This document shows positions 1 to 5,734 of a stretch of 9,512 nucleotides of DNA, piece by piece. The stretch is from DAOVGU01 sp030637775 [NCBI: bacterium] (GTDB lineage Bacteria > Ratteibacteria > UBA8468). Every line of letters begins with the position of its first letter. Positions within the stretch are counted from its first letter, which is position 1. Both the position numbers and the translations under genes were made by a program. Under the pieces are notes generated by a model. It did not search any database. It saw nothing but the letters and a program-made list of their open reading frames with translations, and had not been told where the DNA came from. The stretch is from positions 1 through 9,512 of the forward strand of contig DAOWFY010000084.1 of the NCBI GenBank assembly GCA_030637775.1, read 5' to 3'.

Positions 1-1392
1 AAGGAGGAAATAAATCAAATCTACGAAGAGGCACTTCAAGTATTGGAGACAGTGGGAGTAGAGCTAAATCACCAGGAAATTCTTAAATTAGTTTCAAGAT
101 ATAAAGGGATAAGCGTTCGGGGAAAAAGAATTCATTATAAACCCTGGTTAGTAGAAGAGTTTATTCCCAAGATTCGCAAGGAAAATTTGGAGTATCAACA
201 GAATAAACCAGGTCAAGAAAATTTCACTATGATTCCCTCTTTTCTGTGTTTGAATGTTCTGGATATGGATACAGGTCAAATAAGAAAAGCAAATTCAGAA
301 GATTTAAAACAGGCGGTTAAACTTTGTGATTGTTATGATATGGAGACTGTAATCCCGGTTCATCCTCAGGATACACCTGCAAAGATATGCCAGATAACAG
401 CCCTCAAGATAGCTTTGGAAAACAGTAGAAATATTGGTGGCTGGATGCCGGTAACAATGGATGAAACCAAAGAAAAGGAAACAGAGTATATCTACCGAAT
501 GAATAAAATAGTAGGTCGAAAACCTCCTTATGTTGCTTTAGAGATTCCTATAAGTCCCCTAAAATTGGATGCACCTGCTTTAGACATTGTTTTTCGCTTA
601 AGCAAGAAAAAGAAAGATTTTATATCTGGAATCGCAGTTGGAGGAGGAGCCATACCAATGCCTGGGGCAACTGCTCCTATCTTTCTGCCCGCTTTGCTTG
701 TTCAGGGATTAGCCGAGGCACTGGCGGCGACTATAACACCAAAGTTAATAAATGAGGAAGTTCCTATTTATTGCTCTTTCGGTTACTTCCCTTTTGATAT
801 GAAATATACTTCTCCAGTTGCTGGTTCACCGGAAACAATTCTTTTTCATCTGATGTCAAGACAAGTCACAAAAGTAGTTTTCGGGTATACCAAAGGAGGA
901 AACCTTACAGTTAAAGGGAAACTCCCCAATATCCAGACAGGAGCAGAGAAAATGGCTAATGTTTTAGTTGACGCTTTAGATGGTGCACGTGTTTTTGCTT
1001 CTGTTGGTGCTCTCTCCCTTGATGAAATTTTCAGTTTCGAACAGGTAGTAATTGATAAAGAGATTCTTGATTATGTTGGAAGATTAATAAAAGGAATGGA
1101 ATTTAAGGAAGAAAAAGGGTTATCTATAAAGACAATTAAAGAAGCAATTTCCAGTAGTAATGCCTATCTTGACCATCCCTCTACTTTAGATCACAGGAAA
1201 GTCTTTTGGATGCCAGAACTCTTCAGACATTCAAGCCTGGCACAATGGGAAAGCGAAGGACTTCCTACCATAATTAAAGAAGCAAAGAGAACGGCACGAA
1301 AATTGATTGCCAACCATCATTTTGAACTTGAGAAAAGCAAACAGAGAGAATTAGATGAAATGTATAGATATGCCTGCGAAGGGTTGCAGTAA
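1..1392 (+). CDS. MttB-family corrinoid methyltransferase, non-pyrrolysine, 5'-truncated
   Basis: The frame is open from the first base, so the true start lies to the left. A TTG at position 43 is not the start, because the preceding codons (KEEINQIYEEALQVLE) fit the N-terminal helix of this family. 463 residues are visible and perhaps 15-30 are missing. Family marks include the glycine-rich segment with MPGATAP (residues about 220-226), a following ALLVQGLAEALAA helix, and a late block with SLDEIFSFEQVVID. The family (COG5598) moves a methyl group from a quaternary amine or related compound to a cobalt corrinoid protein in the cytoplasm. True trimethylamine enzymes carry pyrrolysine from an in-frame TAG near residue 330. 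No internal TAG occurs here, which places the protein in the branch that includes glycine-betaine, proline-betaine and carnitine demethylases. The substrate cannot be read from the sequence. No corrinoid protein gene is visible; it may lie upstream. Confidence 0.9.
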   Translation, partial: KEEINQIYEEALQVLETVGVELNHQEILKLVSRYKGISVRGKRIHYKPWLVEEFIPKIRKENLEYQQNKPGQENFTMIPSFLCLNVLDMDTGQIRKANSEDLKQAVKLCDCYDMETVIPVHPQDTPAKICQITALKIALENSRNIGGWMPVTMDETKEKETEYIYRMNKIVGRKPPYVALEIPISPLKLDAPALDIVFRLSKKKKDFISGIAVGGGAIPMPGATAPIFLPALLVQGLAEALAATITPKLINEEVPIYCSFGYFPFDMKYTSPVAGSPETILFHLMSRQVTKVVFGYTKGGNLTVKGKLPNIQTGAEKMANVLVDALDGARVFASVGALSLDEIFSFEQVVIDKEILDYVGRLIKGMEFKEEKGLSIKTIKEAISSSNAYLDHPSTLDHRKVFWMPELFRHSSLAQWESEGLPTIIKEAKRTARKLIANHHFELEKSKQRELDEMYRYACEGLQ

Positions 1393-1489
1393 GAGAGAAA
1401 ACATAATATCTTTAAACAAAGGAATGACAGAAACAGTCGGAGACGAAAATGAAAATTAGAAATTCTACTTTCCAAGATGCAAATATGGT

Positions 1490-1521
1490 ACCAAAGACTA
1501 TGATGGAGAAGTAGTCTTGGT
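1490..1521. repeat. inverted repeat, 10 bp stem with one bulged A
   Basis: The left arm ACCAAAGACTA (1490-1500) pairs with the right arm TAGTCTTGGT (1512-1521). A1495 is bulged out and the loop is 11 bases. It lies about 100 bases after the methyltransferase stop. The sequence after the right arm is only loosely T-rich, so it is not a textbook intrinsic terminator. It could still protect or end the upstream transcript. The pairing is visible directly; any function is inference. Confidence 0.5.
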
Positions 1522-1626
1522 TCCTTCGTCTATTATCTTAAAAATGGCTTTATTCCGGAAGGCTACAGAAAGGACCATTTCAAGGTCGGGGTGGACGAGA
1601 TAACCTTAGGAAGATTCCTCAATTAA
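1504..1626 (+). pseudogene. C-terminal remnant of a GNAT-type N-acetyltransferase
   Basis: The frame after the TGA at 1501-1503 reads about 40 residues to the TAA at 1624-1626 and has no start codon. It contains YYLKNGFIPEG, then YRKDHFK, then DEITLGRFLN. That is the usual end of GNAT acetyltransferases, where a tyrosine-containing helix leads into a 'knGF.~eG..r' turn and a final beta strand. The acetyl-CoA binding loop and everything before it are missing, so it cannot be functional. A different frame just upstream (CKYGTKDYDGEVV) might be an older part of the same gene, but I cannot align it. The call rests on motif memory only. Confidence 0.4.
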
Positions 1627-1627
1627 G

Positions 1628-1769
1628 ATGAATCCAGAGATTAATCTTTTAAAAGGATATTGGCAAAGACCCTCCCCGGATATGAAAAAGTTTAAGAGGG
1701 TAATTCAGCAAAGAGAAGATTGGTTATCTTCCCTTTGCTGAATTGGGAATTGATGAAGAAGTGAGGTAG
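1628..1769 (+). pseudogene. possible frameshifted N-terminal remnant of a UroD-like gene
   Basis: From ATG 1628 the frame reads to a TGA at 1739-1741 and includes KKFKRVIQQREDWL. A second frame then reads LPFAELGIDEEVR to the TAG at 1767-1769. Spliced together, these resemble the start of UroD-family methyltransferases ('..rvl..k..dr.PfaELGiDeev'). A gene of that family sits intact 730 bases away at 2497. Most of the same bases form a 43-base palindrome, so part of the match could be chance. Nothing of the rest of such a gene follows, as the toxin gene begins on the other strand. Treat it as a hint. Confidence 0.27.
1702..1744. repeat. 43-base imperfect palindrome (18 of 19 pairs)
   Basis: AATTCAGCAAAG (1702-1713) pairs perfectly with CTTTGCTGAATT (1733-1744). 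Inside, A1714/C1732 is the single mismatch. G1715-T1720 then pairs with A1726-C1731, leaving the five-base loop TGGTT. It lies 37 bases beyond the toxin stop on the minus strand. In that direction the following sequence has a five-T run only about ten bases later, so it is not a canonical terminator. A role as a 3' end or terminator of the toxin-antitoxin transcript, or as a mobile-element relic, is possible. The pairing is certain; the role is not. Confidence 0.7.
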
Positions 1770-1780
1770 TGTAATAAGAA

Positions 1781-2209
1781 TTAGGCATTATGCTCAGAAA
1801 ACCCCAGAAGTTCTAAAAATTTAGCAGGAGTTATGATGGGAATCTCACGAAATGGGGAAAGAATAAGCAAATCTCTATCACCGGTAACTATGAAATCAAC
1901 TTTTATAACTATTACAGATTCCAATACAAGGTTATCCTTAGGATCACGGCATAGAGTTATTCTTTCAGAAGGAATTACTTTTATACTTCTCCGTTTAATA
2001 AACCCAATGAAACTTTCAACCTCTCTCCCGTCTAATTCAAATTTTGCTCTTTTAACAACTTCTTCTAATTCCATAAGTAAATCAGGAGAGAGAACCAGTT
2101 GGAAATGCCCTTTTTTCAATCCTTCATATAAGTGTTTACAAGTTTTACTGCCGAGAAGAGCACTTATAAAAATGTTTGTATCAATTACTACTTTTGGGTT
2201 TTCTCTCAT
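1781..2209 (-). CDS. PIN-domain ribonuclease toxin (VapC-like, COG1569 type)
   Basis: This 142-residue protein has the complete PIN acidic set. VVIDTN carries D10 near the N-terminus, MELEEV carries E47/E49, RDPKDN carries D89/D92, and TGDRD carries D111/D113. These residues hold the metal ions that cut RNA in PIN toxins. The pattern with 'DPkDN..LE' and 'vTGDrDLL' is that of the 'putative toxin-antitoxin toxin component' group. The chosen ATG at 2209 has AGGAG (2214-2218 on the opposite strand) four bases upstream. It overlaps the end of the antitoxin gene by 29 bases in another frame, so translation is probably coupled. Length and residues look intact, so the toxin is probably active unless bound by its partner. 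The target RNA is unknown. Confidence 0.9.
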   Translation of the reverse strand: MRENPKVVIDTNIFISALLGSKTCKHLYEGLKKGHFQLVLSPDLLMELEEVVKRAKFELDGREVESFIGFIKRRSIKVIPSERITLCRDPKDNLVLESVIVIKVDFIVTGDRDLLILSPFREIPIITPAKFLELLGFSEHNA

Positions 2210-2417
2210 ACATCTCCTGCCTCACTTCTTCACAAATTTTTCTTATTTTCTTGTCCGTAATTTTATTTTTCTTAGCAGCTTTTCTCATTTTCGCAACAAT
2301 ATTATCCATTTGAAGTGCCCACAGTTTTCTTTCAAGCCTTTTTTGCTCTTGAGGAGAGATTCCTTCAATCGCCTTTTCAATCTGTTTAATGTCCATTTCA
2401 ACCATAACTTTCCCCAT
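2181..2417 (-). CDS. small charged protein, antitoxin of the PIN toxin
   Basis: This is a 78-residue, lysine- and glutamate-rich, mostly helical protein. It is chosen to start at ATG 2417, because GGTGAG lies four bases upstream and a promoter lies just beyond. The longer open frame upstream on the minus strand is antisense to the UroD gene and is not credible as protein. The C-terminal half (ITDKKIRKICEEVRQEMYER) has the layout of antitoxins paired with PIN proteins, where a helix ending in 'E.R.e.Y' wraps the toxin. No ribbon-helix-helix or AbrB DNA-binding domain is obvious, so how it binds DNA, if it does, is unclear. The role is assigned mainly from position: directly upstream of and overlapping the toxin gene by 29 bases. 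Confidence 0.75.
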   Translation of the reverse strand: MGKVMVEMDIKQIEKAIEGISPQEQKRLERKLWALQMDNIVAKMRKAAKKNKITDKKIRKICEEVRQEMYERKPKSSN

Positions 2418-2436
2418 ACTTCTCACCCCCAGAAAG

Positions 2437-2465
2437 ATAATAGCACAACAGAAAGAGAAATTCAA
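2437..2465 (-). promoter_or_regulatory. sigma70-like promoter of the toxin-antitoxin operon
   Basis: Read on the minus strand, a -35 box TTGAAT (2465-2460) and a -10 box TATTAT (2442-2437) are separated by exactly 17 bases. They match consensus at 4/6 and 5/6 positions. Transcription would start near 2430, giving a leader of roughly a dozen bases that already contains the GGTGAG ribosome site. Two direct copies of CAGAAAG on the plus strand (2430-2436 and 2449-2455, 19 bases apart) flank and overlap the promoter. They could be an operator for autoregulation. The boxes are visible; the binding sites are inference. Confidence 0.5.
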
Positions 2466-2496
2466 GGGGAGGCAGAGTAGAAATTGGAGCTTTAAT

Positions 2497-3495
2497 ATGA
2501 AGAGCCGAGAAATTGTTAAAAGAGCAATAAAGTTTAGTAGGCCGGAGCGAGTTCCATTAATGTTTCCATTTTTAGAGGTTTCGGATGTTAGCTGTATTGG
2601 TCTAAAAGCTCCTTCTGCCTGGAGACCTAAAGCAGAAGGAGAGGATGAATGGGGAACCATTTGGAAAAAACCGAATCCAGAAACCGGCATAATCAATATG
2701 GGACACGTAGAAACTGTTCCCATTGAAAATCTTGATGAAATGAAAGATTATAGTTTTCCTGACCCAATTGAGCCTTCCCGATACGAGGATATTGAGAAAC
2801 AGATTGAGAAGAGCGGTGAGAAGTACAGGCTTTTCGGCTGGTTTACCCTTTTTGAAAGGGCCCAGCAACTTCATGGAATGGAAAATCTCTTTATCGATTT
2901 TCACCAAAAACCGGCCCAAGTCTCTCAACTTCTTGATAAAATAAATGATTTTACTCTTGGGGTTCTGGATACCATTGAGAAATATAAGGGAAGGCTTGAT
3001 GGATTTCGATTGGGGGATGACTGGGGAACACAGAAAGCCTCCCTTCTCAGTATTAAGATGTTCAGAGAATTCTTTAAACTAAGGTACAAGGAGATAATCT
3101 CTAAAGCCCATTCCTTAGGGATGGATGTCTGGCTACATTCGGATGGAAGGATAAATGAGGTTATTGAGGAATTTGTTGAGATTGGTTTGGACGTAGTAAA
3201 TATTCAATCTCCTCATGTTCTGGGAATAGAGGAGATATCCCAAAGATATTCCGGTAGAATCACCTTTGAATGCATGGTAGACGTTCAGAGAGCCTTGCCA
3301 TTTGGCTCAAAAGAGCAAATAGAAAATGAGGCAAAAATGCTTATTCATAAATGGGGGACACCGAAAGGTGGCTTTATTGGGACCGACTACGGAGCAAGGG
3401 AAGAAGACCACATTGCTATCGGTGTGAGTAAAGAGAGAGTACAGTGGATGCTGGAGGCATTCAGAAGGTATGGGATATATAGCCAATCCCATTGA
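2497..3495 (+). CDS. uroporphyrinogen decarboxylase-family (MtaA/CmuA-like) protein
   Basis: This 332-residue protein starts at ATG 2497, preceded by TTGGAG with a seven-base spacer. An earlier ATG at 2389 only adds sequence antisense to the antitoxin. The start KSREIVKRAIKFSRPERVP is the typical UroD-family opening. Later come LGDDWGTQ (residues about 172-179), LHSDGRI (213-219, with family-typical His214), DVVNIQSP (232-239), FECMVDVQ (257-264) and GGFIGTDYG (291-299). Besides heme enzymes, the family includes cytoplasmic methyltransferases that take methyl groups from corrinoid proteins, or add them to a thiol or folate acceptor. The DVQ subgroup is common in catabolic clusters and is not heme-related. 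With an MttB homologue nearby, a methyl-transfer role is more likely than decarboxylation, though the acceptor is unknown. No heme genes are present. Confidence 0.88.
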   Translation: MKSREIVKRAIKFSRPERVPLMFPFLEVSDVSCIGLKAPSAWRPKAEGEDEWGTIWKKPNPETGIINMGHVETVPIENLDEMKDYSFPDPIEPSRYEDIEKQIEKSGEKYRLFGWFTLFERAQQLHGMENLFIDFHQKPAQVSQLLDKINDFTLGVLDTIEKYKGRLDGFRLGDDWGTQKASLLSIKMFREFFKLRYKEIISKAHSLGMDVWLHSDGRINEVIEEFVEIGLDVVNIQSPHVLGIEEISQRYSGRITFECMVDVQRALPFGSKEQIENEAKMLIHKWGTPKGGFIGTDYGAREEDHIAIGVSKERVQWMLEAFRRYGIYSQSH

Positions 3496-3516
3496 TAAAA
3501 TTCAGCGATTGGGGTA

Positions 3517-3542
3517 AAATGGTTCAATTACACTCACCATTT
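3517..3542 (+). terminator. weak inverted repeat after the UroD-like gene, possible terminator
   Basis: AAATGGT (3517-3523) and ACCATTT (3536-3542) form a perfect seven-base stem with a 12-base loop, 22 bases after the UroD-family stop. There is no T run after it, so termination would be inefficient. The repeat may also be chance. Confidence 0.25.
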
Positions 3543-3546
3543 AAGC

Positions 3547-3573
3547 ATCATCCTGAGCGAAGTCGAAGGATCA
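3547..3573. repeat. REP-like short palindromic element
   Basis: The core CATCCTGAGCGAAGTCGAAG followed by GATCA has ATCCT (3550-3554) pairing with AGGAT (3567-3571) around a 12-base interior. This 'ATCCTGAGCGAAGtCGAAGGAT' theme is one I recognise from intergenic palindromes repeated in many copies in some environmental bacterial genomes. Only one copy is visible here. It sits alone between the UroD-like gene and the downstream operon, as such repeats usually do. Recognition is from memory and needs a genome-wide count. Confidence 0.5.
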
Positions 3574-3611
3574 AGATTCTTTAAATTTTGTTTTAAAAGG
3601 AGAGAGAAAAG

Positions 3612-4673
3612 ATGTCGGAAGAAAAAAGAGTAAGAATAGGGTTTGTGGGTTGTGGGAGTTTTTCGACGGGGAATTTATATCCAATGATTCATCTCATCCC
3701 GGAGATTGATCTGGTGGCGGTCTGTGATTTAAAGGAGGAGTTGGTAAAAAGAAACGCAAGGAATTTTGGGGCAAGAAGATGGTATACAGACTTAGATAAG
3801 ATGTTTTCTGAAGAAGAGTTAGATGGGGCAATCGTAGTGGGTCTACCCAAGATGCACTGTGAGGTTGGTAAGCGATGTTTGGATAAAGGTTTACCCATAT
3901 ATGTAGAAAAACCATCTGCCATTTCTTATAAAGGAGCATTAGAGTTAGCTGAATATGCTGAAGAAAAAGGCCTCTTTGGTACTGTAGGTTTTATGAAAAG
4001 ACACTCCACTTGCTACAGAATGGCGAAGAGCATTACCGAAAAAAAAGAGTTTGGTAAGGTTAATGAGATTGAGGTGCGTTTTGCCAACGGGAGATATCCG
4101 GATTTAAAGAGTTGGGGATTGACAGAAGGACCTGCTAATGCCTTTCTCATCGGTCAGGCGGTGCATATCTTTGACCTGATTCGTTTCTTCTGCGGCGAGG
4201 TCGAAGAAATCTATGCCCGGTTGAATGAGGTAGAGAAAATAAATAGCTCCGGTATCTTTGGTTATGCCATTACTGTCTCCTTTAAGAATGGGGCGGTTGG
4301 CATCATGAACCTTAATGCTTTGCAAGGGCCAGGCTTTCAGATGTCGGAATATTTTCTTGCTGCTGGCTCTGAGTGTTGGCTTGAAGTGAAGGATATGGTT
4401 TCCTTGAATTATTACGCGCACACAAAACCGATGCCGGAATTCAATCCTGAGGGAAGAGCTCAGGTTTTCAGCTGGAAACCAGAGTTTACTGAATTCCTGG
4501 CTTCTAAGGCAGAAGGAATGATGGGGTATAAAGGAGAACTGCAAAACTTTGCCAGAAAGATATTAGGAAAAGAAGAGTTGGGGGCTAACCTTTTCGATGG
4601 AGCCAAGGCTCTACAAATTGCTGAAGCCATCTGGGAAAGCAGTCAGAGTGAGAAACCGGTAAAAATTGGGTAG
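3612..4673 (+). CDS. Gfo/Idh/MocA-family NAD(P)-dependent oxidoreductase (first copy)
   Basis: This 353-residue protein has an N-terminal Rossmann domain with RIGFVGCGSF (residues 8-17) and the hallmark VEKPSA (98-103), whose Lys100 is the family catalytic lysine. The second, substrate-binding domain has GQAVHIFDLIRF (181-192) supplying His185. Such enzymes oxidise or reduce a hydroxyl of sugars, glycosides or inositols with NAD(P). The aspartate often found four residues before the catalytic histidine is Gly181 here, so the proton relay may differ from inositol dehydrogenase. AAGGAG lies nine bases before the ATG. This is the first gene of a plus-strand operon that runs to the window end. 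The exact substrate cannot be assigned. Confidence 0.92.
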   Translation: MSEEKRVRIGFVGCGSFSTGNLYPMIHLIPEIDLVAVCDLKEELVKRNARNFGARRWYTDLDKMFSEEELDGAIVVGLPKMHCEVGKRCLDKGLPIYVEKPSAISYKGALELAEYAEEKGLFGTVGFMKRHSTCYRMAKSITEKKEFGKVNEIEVRFANGRYPDLKSWGLTEGPANAFLIGQAVHIFDLIRFFCGEVEEIYARLNEVEKINSSGIFGYAITVSFKNGAVGIMNLNALQGPGFQMSEYFLAAGSECWLEVKDMVSLNYYAHTKPMPEFNPEGRAQVFSWKPEFTEFLASKAEGMMGYKGELQNFARKILGKEELGANLFDGAKALQIAEAIWESSQSEKPVKIG

Positions 4674-4675
4674 TG

Positions 4676-4691
4676 GTGCGATCCATCGCAC
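4676..4691. repeat. perfect 7-bp inverted repeat in an intercistronic gap
   Basis: GTGCGAT (4676-4682) and ATCGCAC (4685-4691) are exact inverted copies around CC. They begin three bases after the first oxidoreductase stop and end 19 bases before the next start. As DNA this looks like a dimeric operator half-site pair. As RNA it folds into a six-pair stem with the tetraloop TCCA, just upstream of the ribosome site. No T tract follows, so it is not a terminator. Confidence 0.6.
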
Positions 4692-4710
4692 AATTCCCGA
4701 GGAGAAAACT

Positions 4711-5607
4711 ATGCTTAGGATAGGGTTGGTTGGCGGAACAAAGATATGGCATGGAATGTCCTTCTCAGAGATGTTTAACGGGTATGACAGGAAAGAGGCG
4801 GTTAAAAGGAATTGGGGTCCTTTATATCGGAGAAGAGTGGGAAAGGATGTCCGTATCACCCATATCTGGGATGTGAAAGAAGAGGATGCCAAGGAGGTCG
4901 CTAAGATCTGTGAGATAGAAAATGTAGTGAATAAGAAAGAGGAGATGATTGGGAAGGTGGATGGAGTGATAATTGCGGATGATTGCACGATGAAGCATCA
5001 AAGAAGAGCAGAGCCTTTTTTGAAAGCCGGTATCCCTACCTTTATTGACAAACCCCTTTCTCCGGATATAAAGGAGGCGGAGAAAATCATAGAATTAGCA
5101 AGAAAATATAAAGCTCCGATGATGTCCTGCTCTGCCCTGCGCTATGCCAAGGAAACAGAAAAACTTCGGGAAGGGAAGGACGAGATCGGAGATATTCTTA
5201 CCGGCTTTGCCATTTGCCGGGAATGGCAGGGAGGGCTGGTCTTTTATGGAATCCATGCCTTTGAACTGTTGTATTCGGTAATTGGTCCAGGAGTAAAATC
5301 GGTAAGAAGTGCAGGAAAGAAAAGGAAGGATATCGTAATTATCAGATACAAAGATGGCCGTGATTTCGTTCTGGCCGCTTATGAGGAGATTGCTCCTCTC
5401 TTTCAGATAAATCTTTACGGAACAAAAGGCTACAGAAACATAACTGCAACCGATAGTGACTACTTTTACTCTAATATGCTGAAGCATTTTGTAAAGATGG
5501 TAAAAACAAAGAAAGAGCCCATTCCTCCGGAGGAAACATTAGAGATTATTAAGGTTTTGGTCCTGGGAAAGAAATCAAGGATAAATGGCAAAGAGATTTA
5601 TCTGTAA
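4711..5607 (+). CDS. Gfo/Idh/MocA-family oxidoreductase, atypical Rossmann loop
   Basis: This 298-residue protein starts at ATG 4711 with GAGGAG six bases upstream. An in-frame start at 4666 would overlap the previous gene and lacks a ribosome site. The N-terminus RIGLVGGTKIWHG (residues 3-15) replaces the usual GxGxxG loop. It is followed by FNGYD and THIWD (50-54), the strand that normally selects the cofactor ribose. The family signature reads FIDKPLS, with Lys114 kept and Glu changed to Asp113. GIHAFELL (180-188) supplies His182. The protein is shorter than the usual 330-400 residues, but its end (KSRINGKEIYL) is the normal family ending, so it is not truncated. I recall a Gfo/Idh/MocA subgroup with this 'HG..FsE.FNGYD' opening near sugar-catabolic genes. 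It is the second operon gene, 37 bases after the first. The reaction is unknown. Confidence 0.85.
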   Translation: MLRIGLVGGTKIWHGMSFSEMFNGYDRKEAVKRNWGPLYRRRVGKDVRITHIWDVKEEDAKEVAKICEIENVVNKKEEMIGKVDGVIIADDCTMKHQRRAEPFLKAGIPTFIDKPLSPDIKEAEKIIELARKYKAPMMSCSALRYAKETEKLREGKDEIGDILTGFAICREWQGGLVFYGIHAFELLYSVIGPGVKSVRSAGKKRKDIVIIRYKDGRDFVLAAYEEIAPLFQINLYGTKGYRNITATDSDYFYSNMLKHFVKMVKTKKEPIPPEETLEIIKVLVLGKKSRINGKEIYL

Positions 5608-5734
5608 AGAAGAAAAGATAGCGAATTGGCGCAGAAGAAGGTTGATAGAAGAAACTTCAAAGTTAAATCCGAAGGAAGAGCAGGCTGTTGCCGAGGAAGG
5701 AATTTCTGCCGGGAATGAAGTATGGGACGAGTAC
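5585..5734 (+). pseudogene. C-terminal remnant of a MazE/CopG-type antitoxin
   Basis: The frame from ATG 5585 reads RRRRLIEETSKLNPKEEQ and then AVAEEGISAGNEVWDEY. That is the acidic C-terminal tail seen on small antitoxins encoded before MazF toxins ('L.p.eE.ala.eG...~.W.eY'). The DNA-binding N-terminal half expected of a 70-90 residue antitoxin is missing. The start codon lies inside the end of the previous oxidoreductase gene, without a good ribosome site. After the final tyrosine codon (5732-5734) the frame runs on without sense to a TGA at 5846-5848, because the DNA there belongs to a MazF gene in another frame. A short expressed peptide of 87 residues cannot be excluded. Confidence 0.5.

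Larger units (their letters stand above)
1393..1780. other. gene-poor stretch with decayed coding remnants and hairpins
   Basis: About 390 bases lie between the plus-strand methyltransferase stop and the minus-strand toxin stop. No intact gene fits. The stretch holds two strong inverted repeats (1490-1521 and 1702-1744), a short frame ending at 1626 that reads like the tail of a GNAT acetyltransferase, and a broken frame from 1628 that faintly resembles the start of a UroD-like protein. It looks like a zone of gene decay next to an acquired toxin-antitoxin pair. Confidence 0.6.

Noticed and set aside
1-1392. Pyrrolysine-containing trimethylamine methyltransferase
   Set aside because: The frame has no internal TAG codon, and the protein is full length apart from the cut N-terminus.
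1833-2480. Long plus-strand open frame of 215 codons across the toxin-antitoxin region
   Set aside because: It is antisense to the PIN toxin and antitoxin, rich in serine, phenylalanine and leucine as expected of a shadow frame, and has no recognisable motif. The minus-strand genes have catalytic residues, ribosome sites and a promoter.
2389-2496. Upstream extension of the UroD-family gene to an ATG at 2389
   Set aside because: The added 36 residues match no family sequence and overlap the antitoxin gene antisense. The family start motif and a ribosome site lie at 2497.
2418-2723. N-terminal extension of the antitoxin to 180 residues
   Set aside because: The extension is antisense to the UroD gene. 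A ribosome site and promoter directly precede the ATG at 2417.
4666-4710. Earlier start of the second oxidoreductase
   Set aside because: It would overlap the previous stop and run through the inverted repeat without a ribosome site. GAGGAG and the Rossmann start MLRIGLVGG fix the start at 4711.
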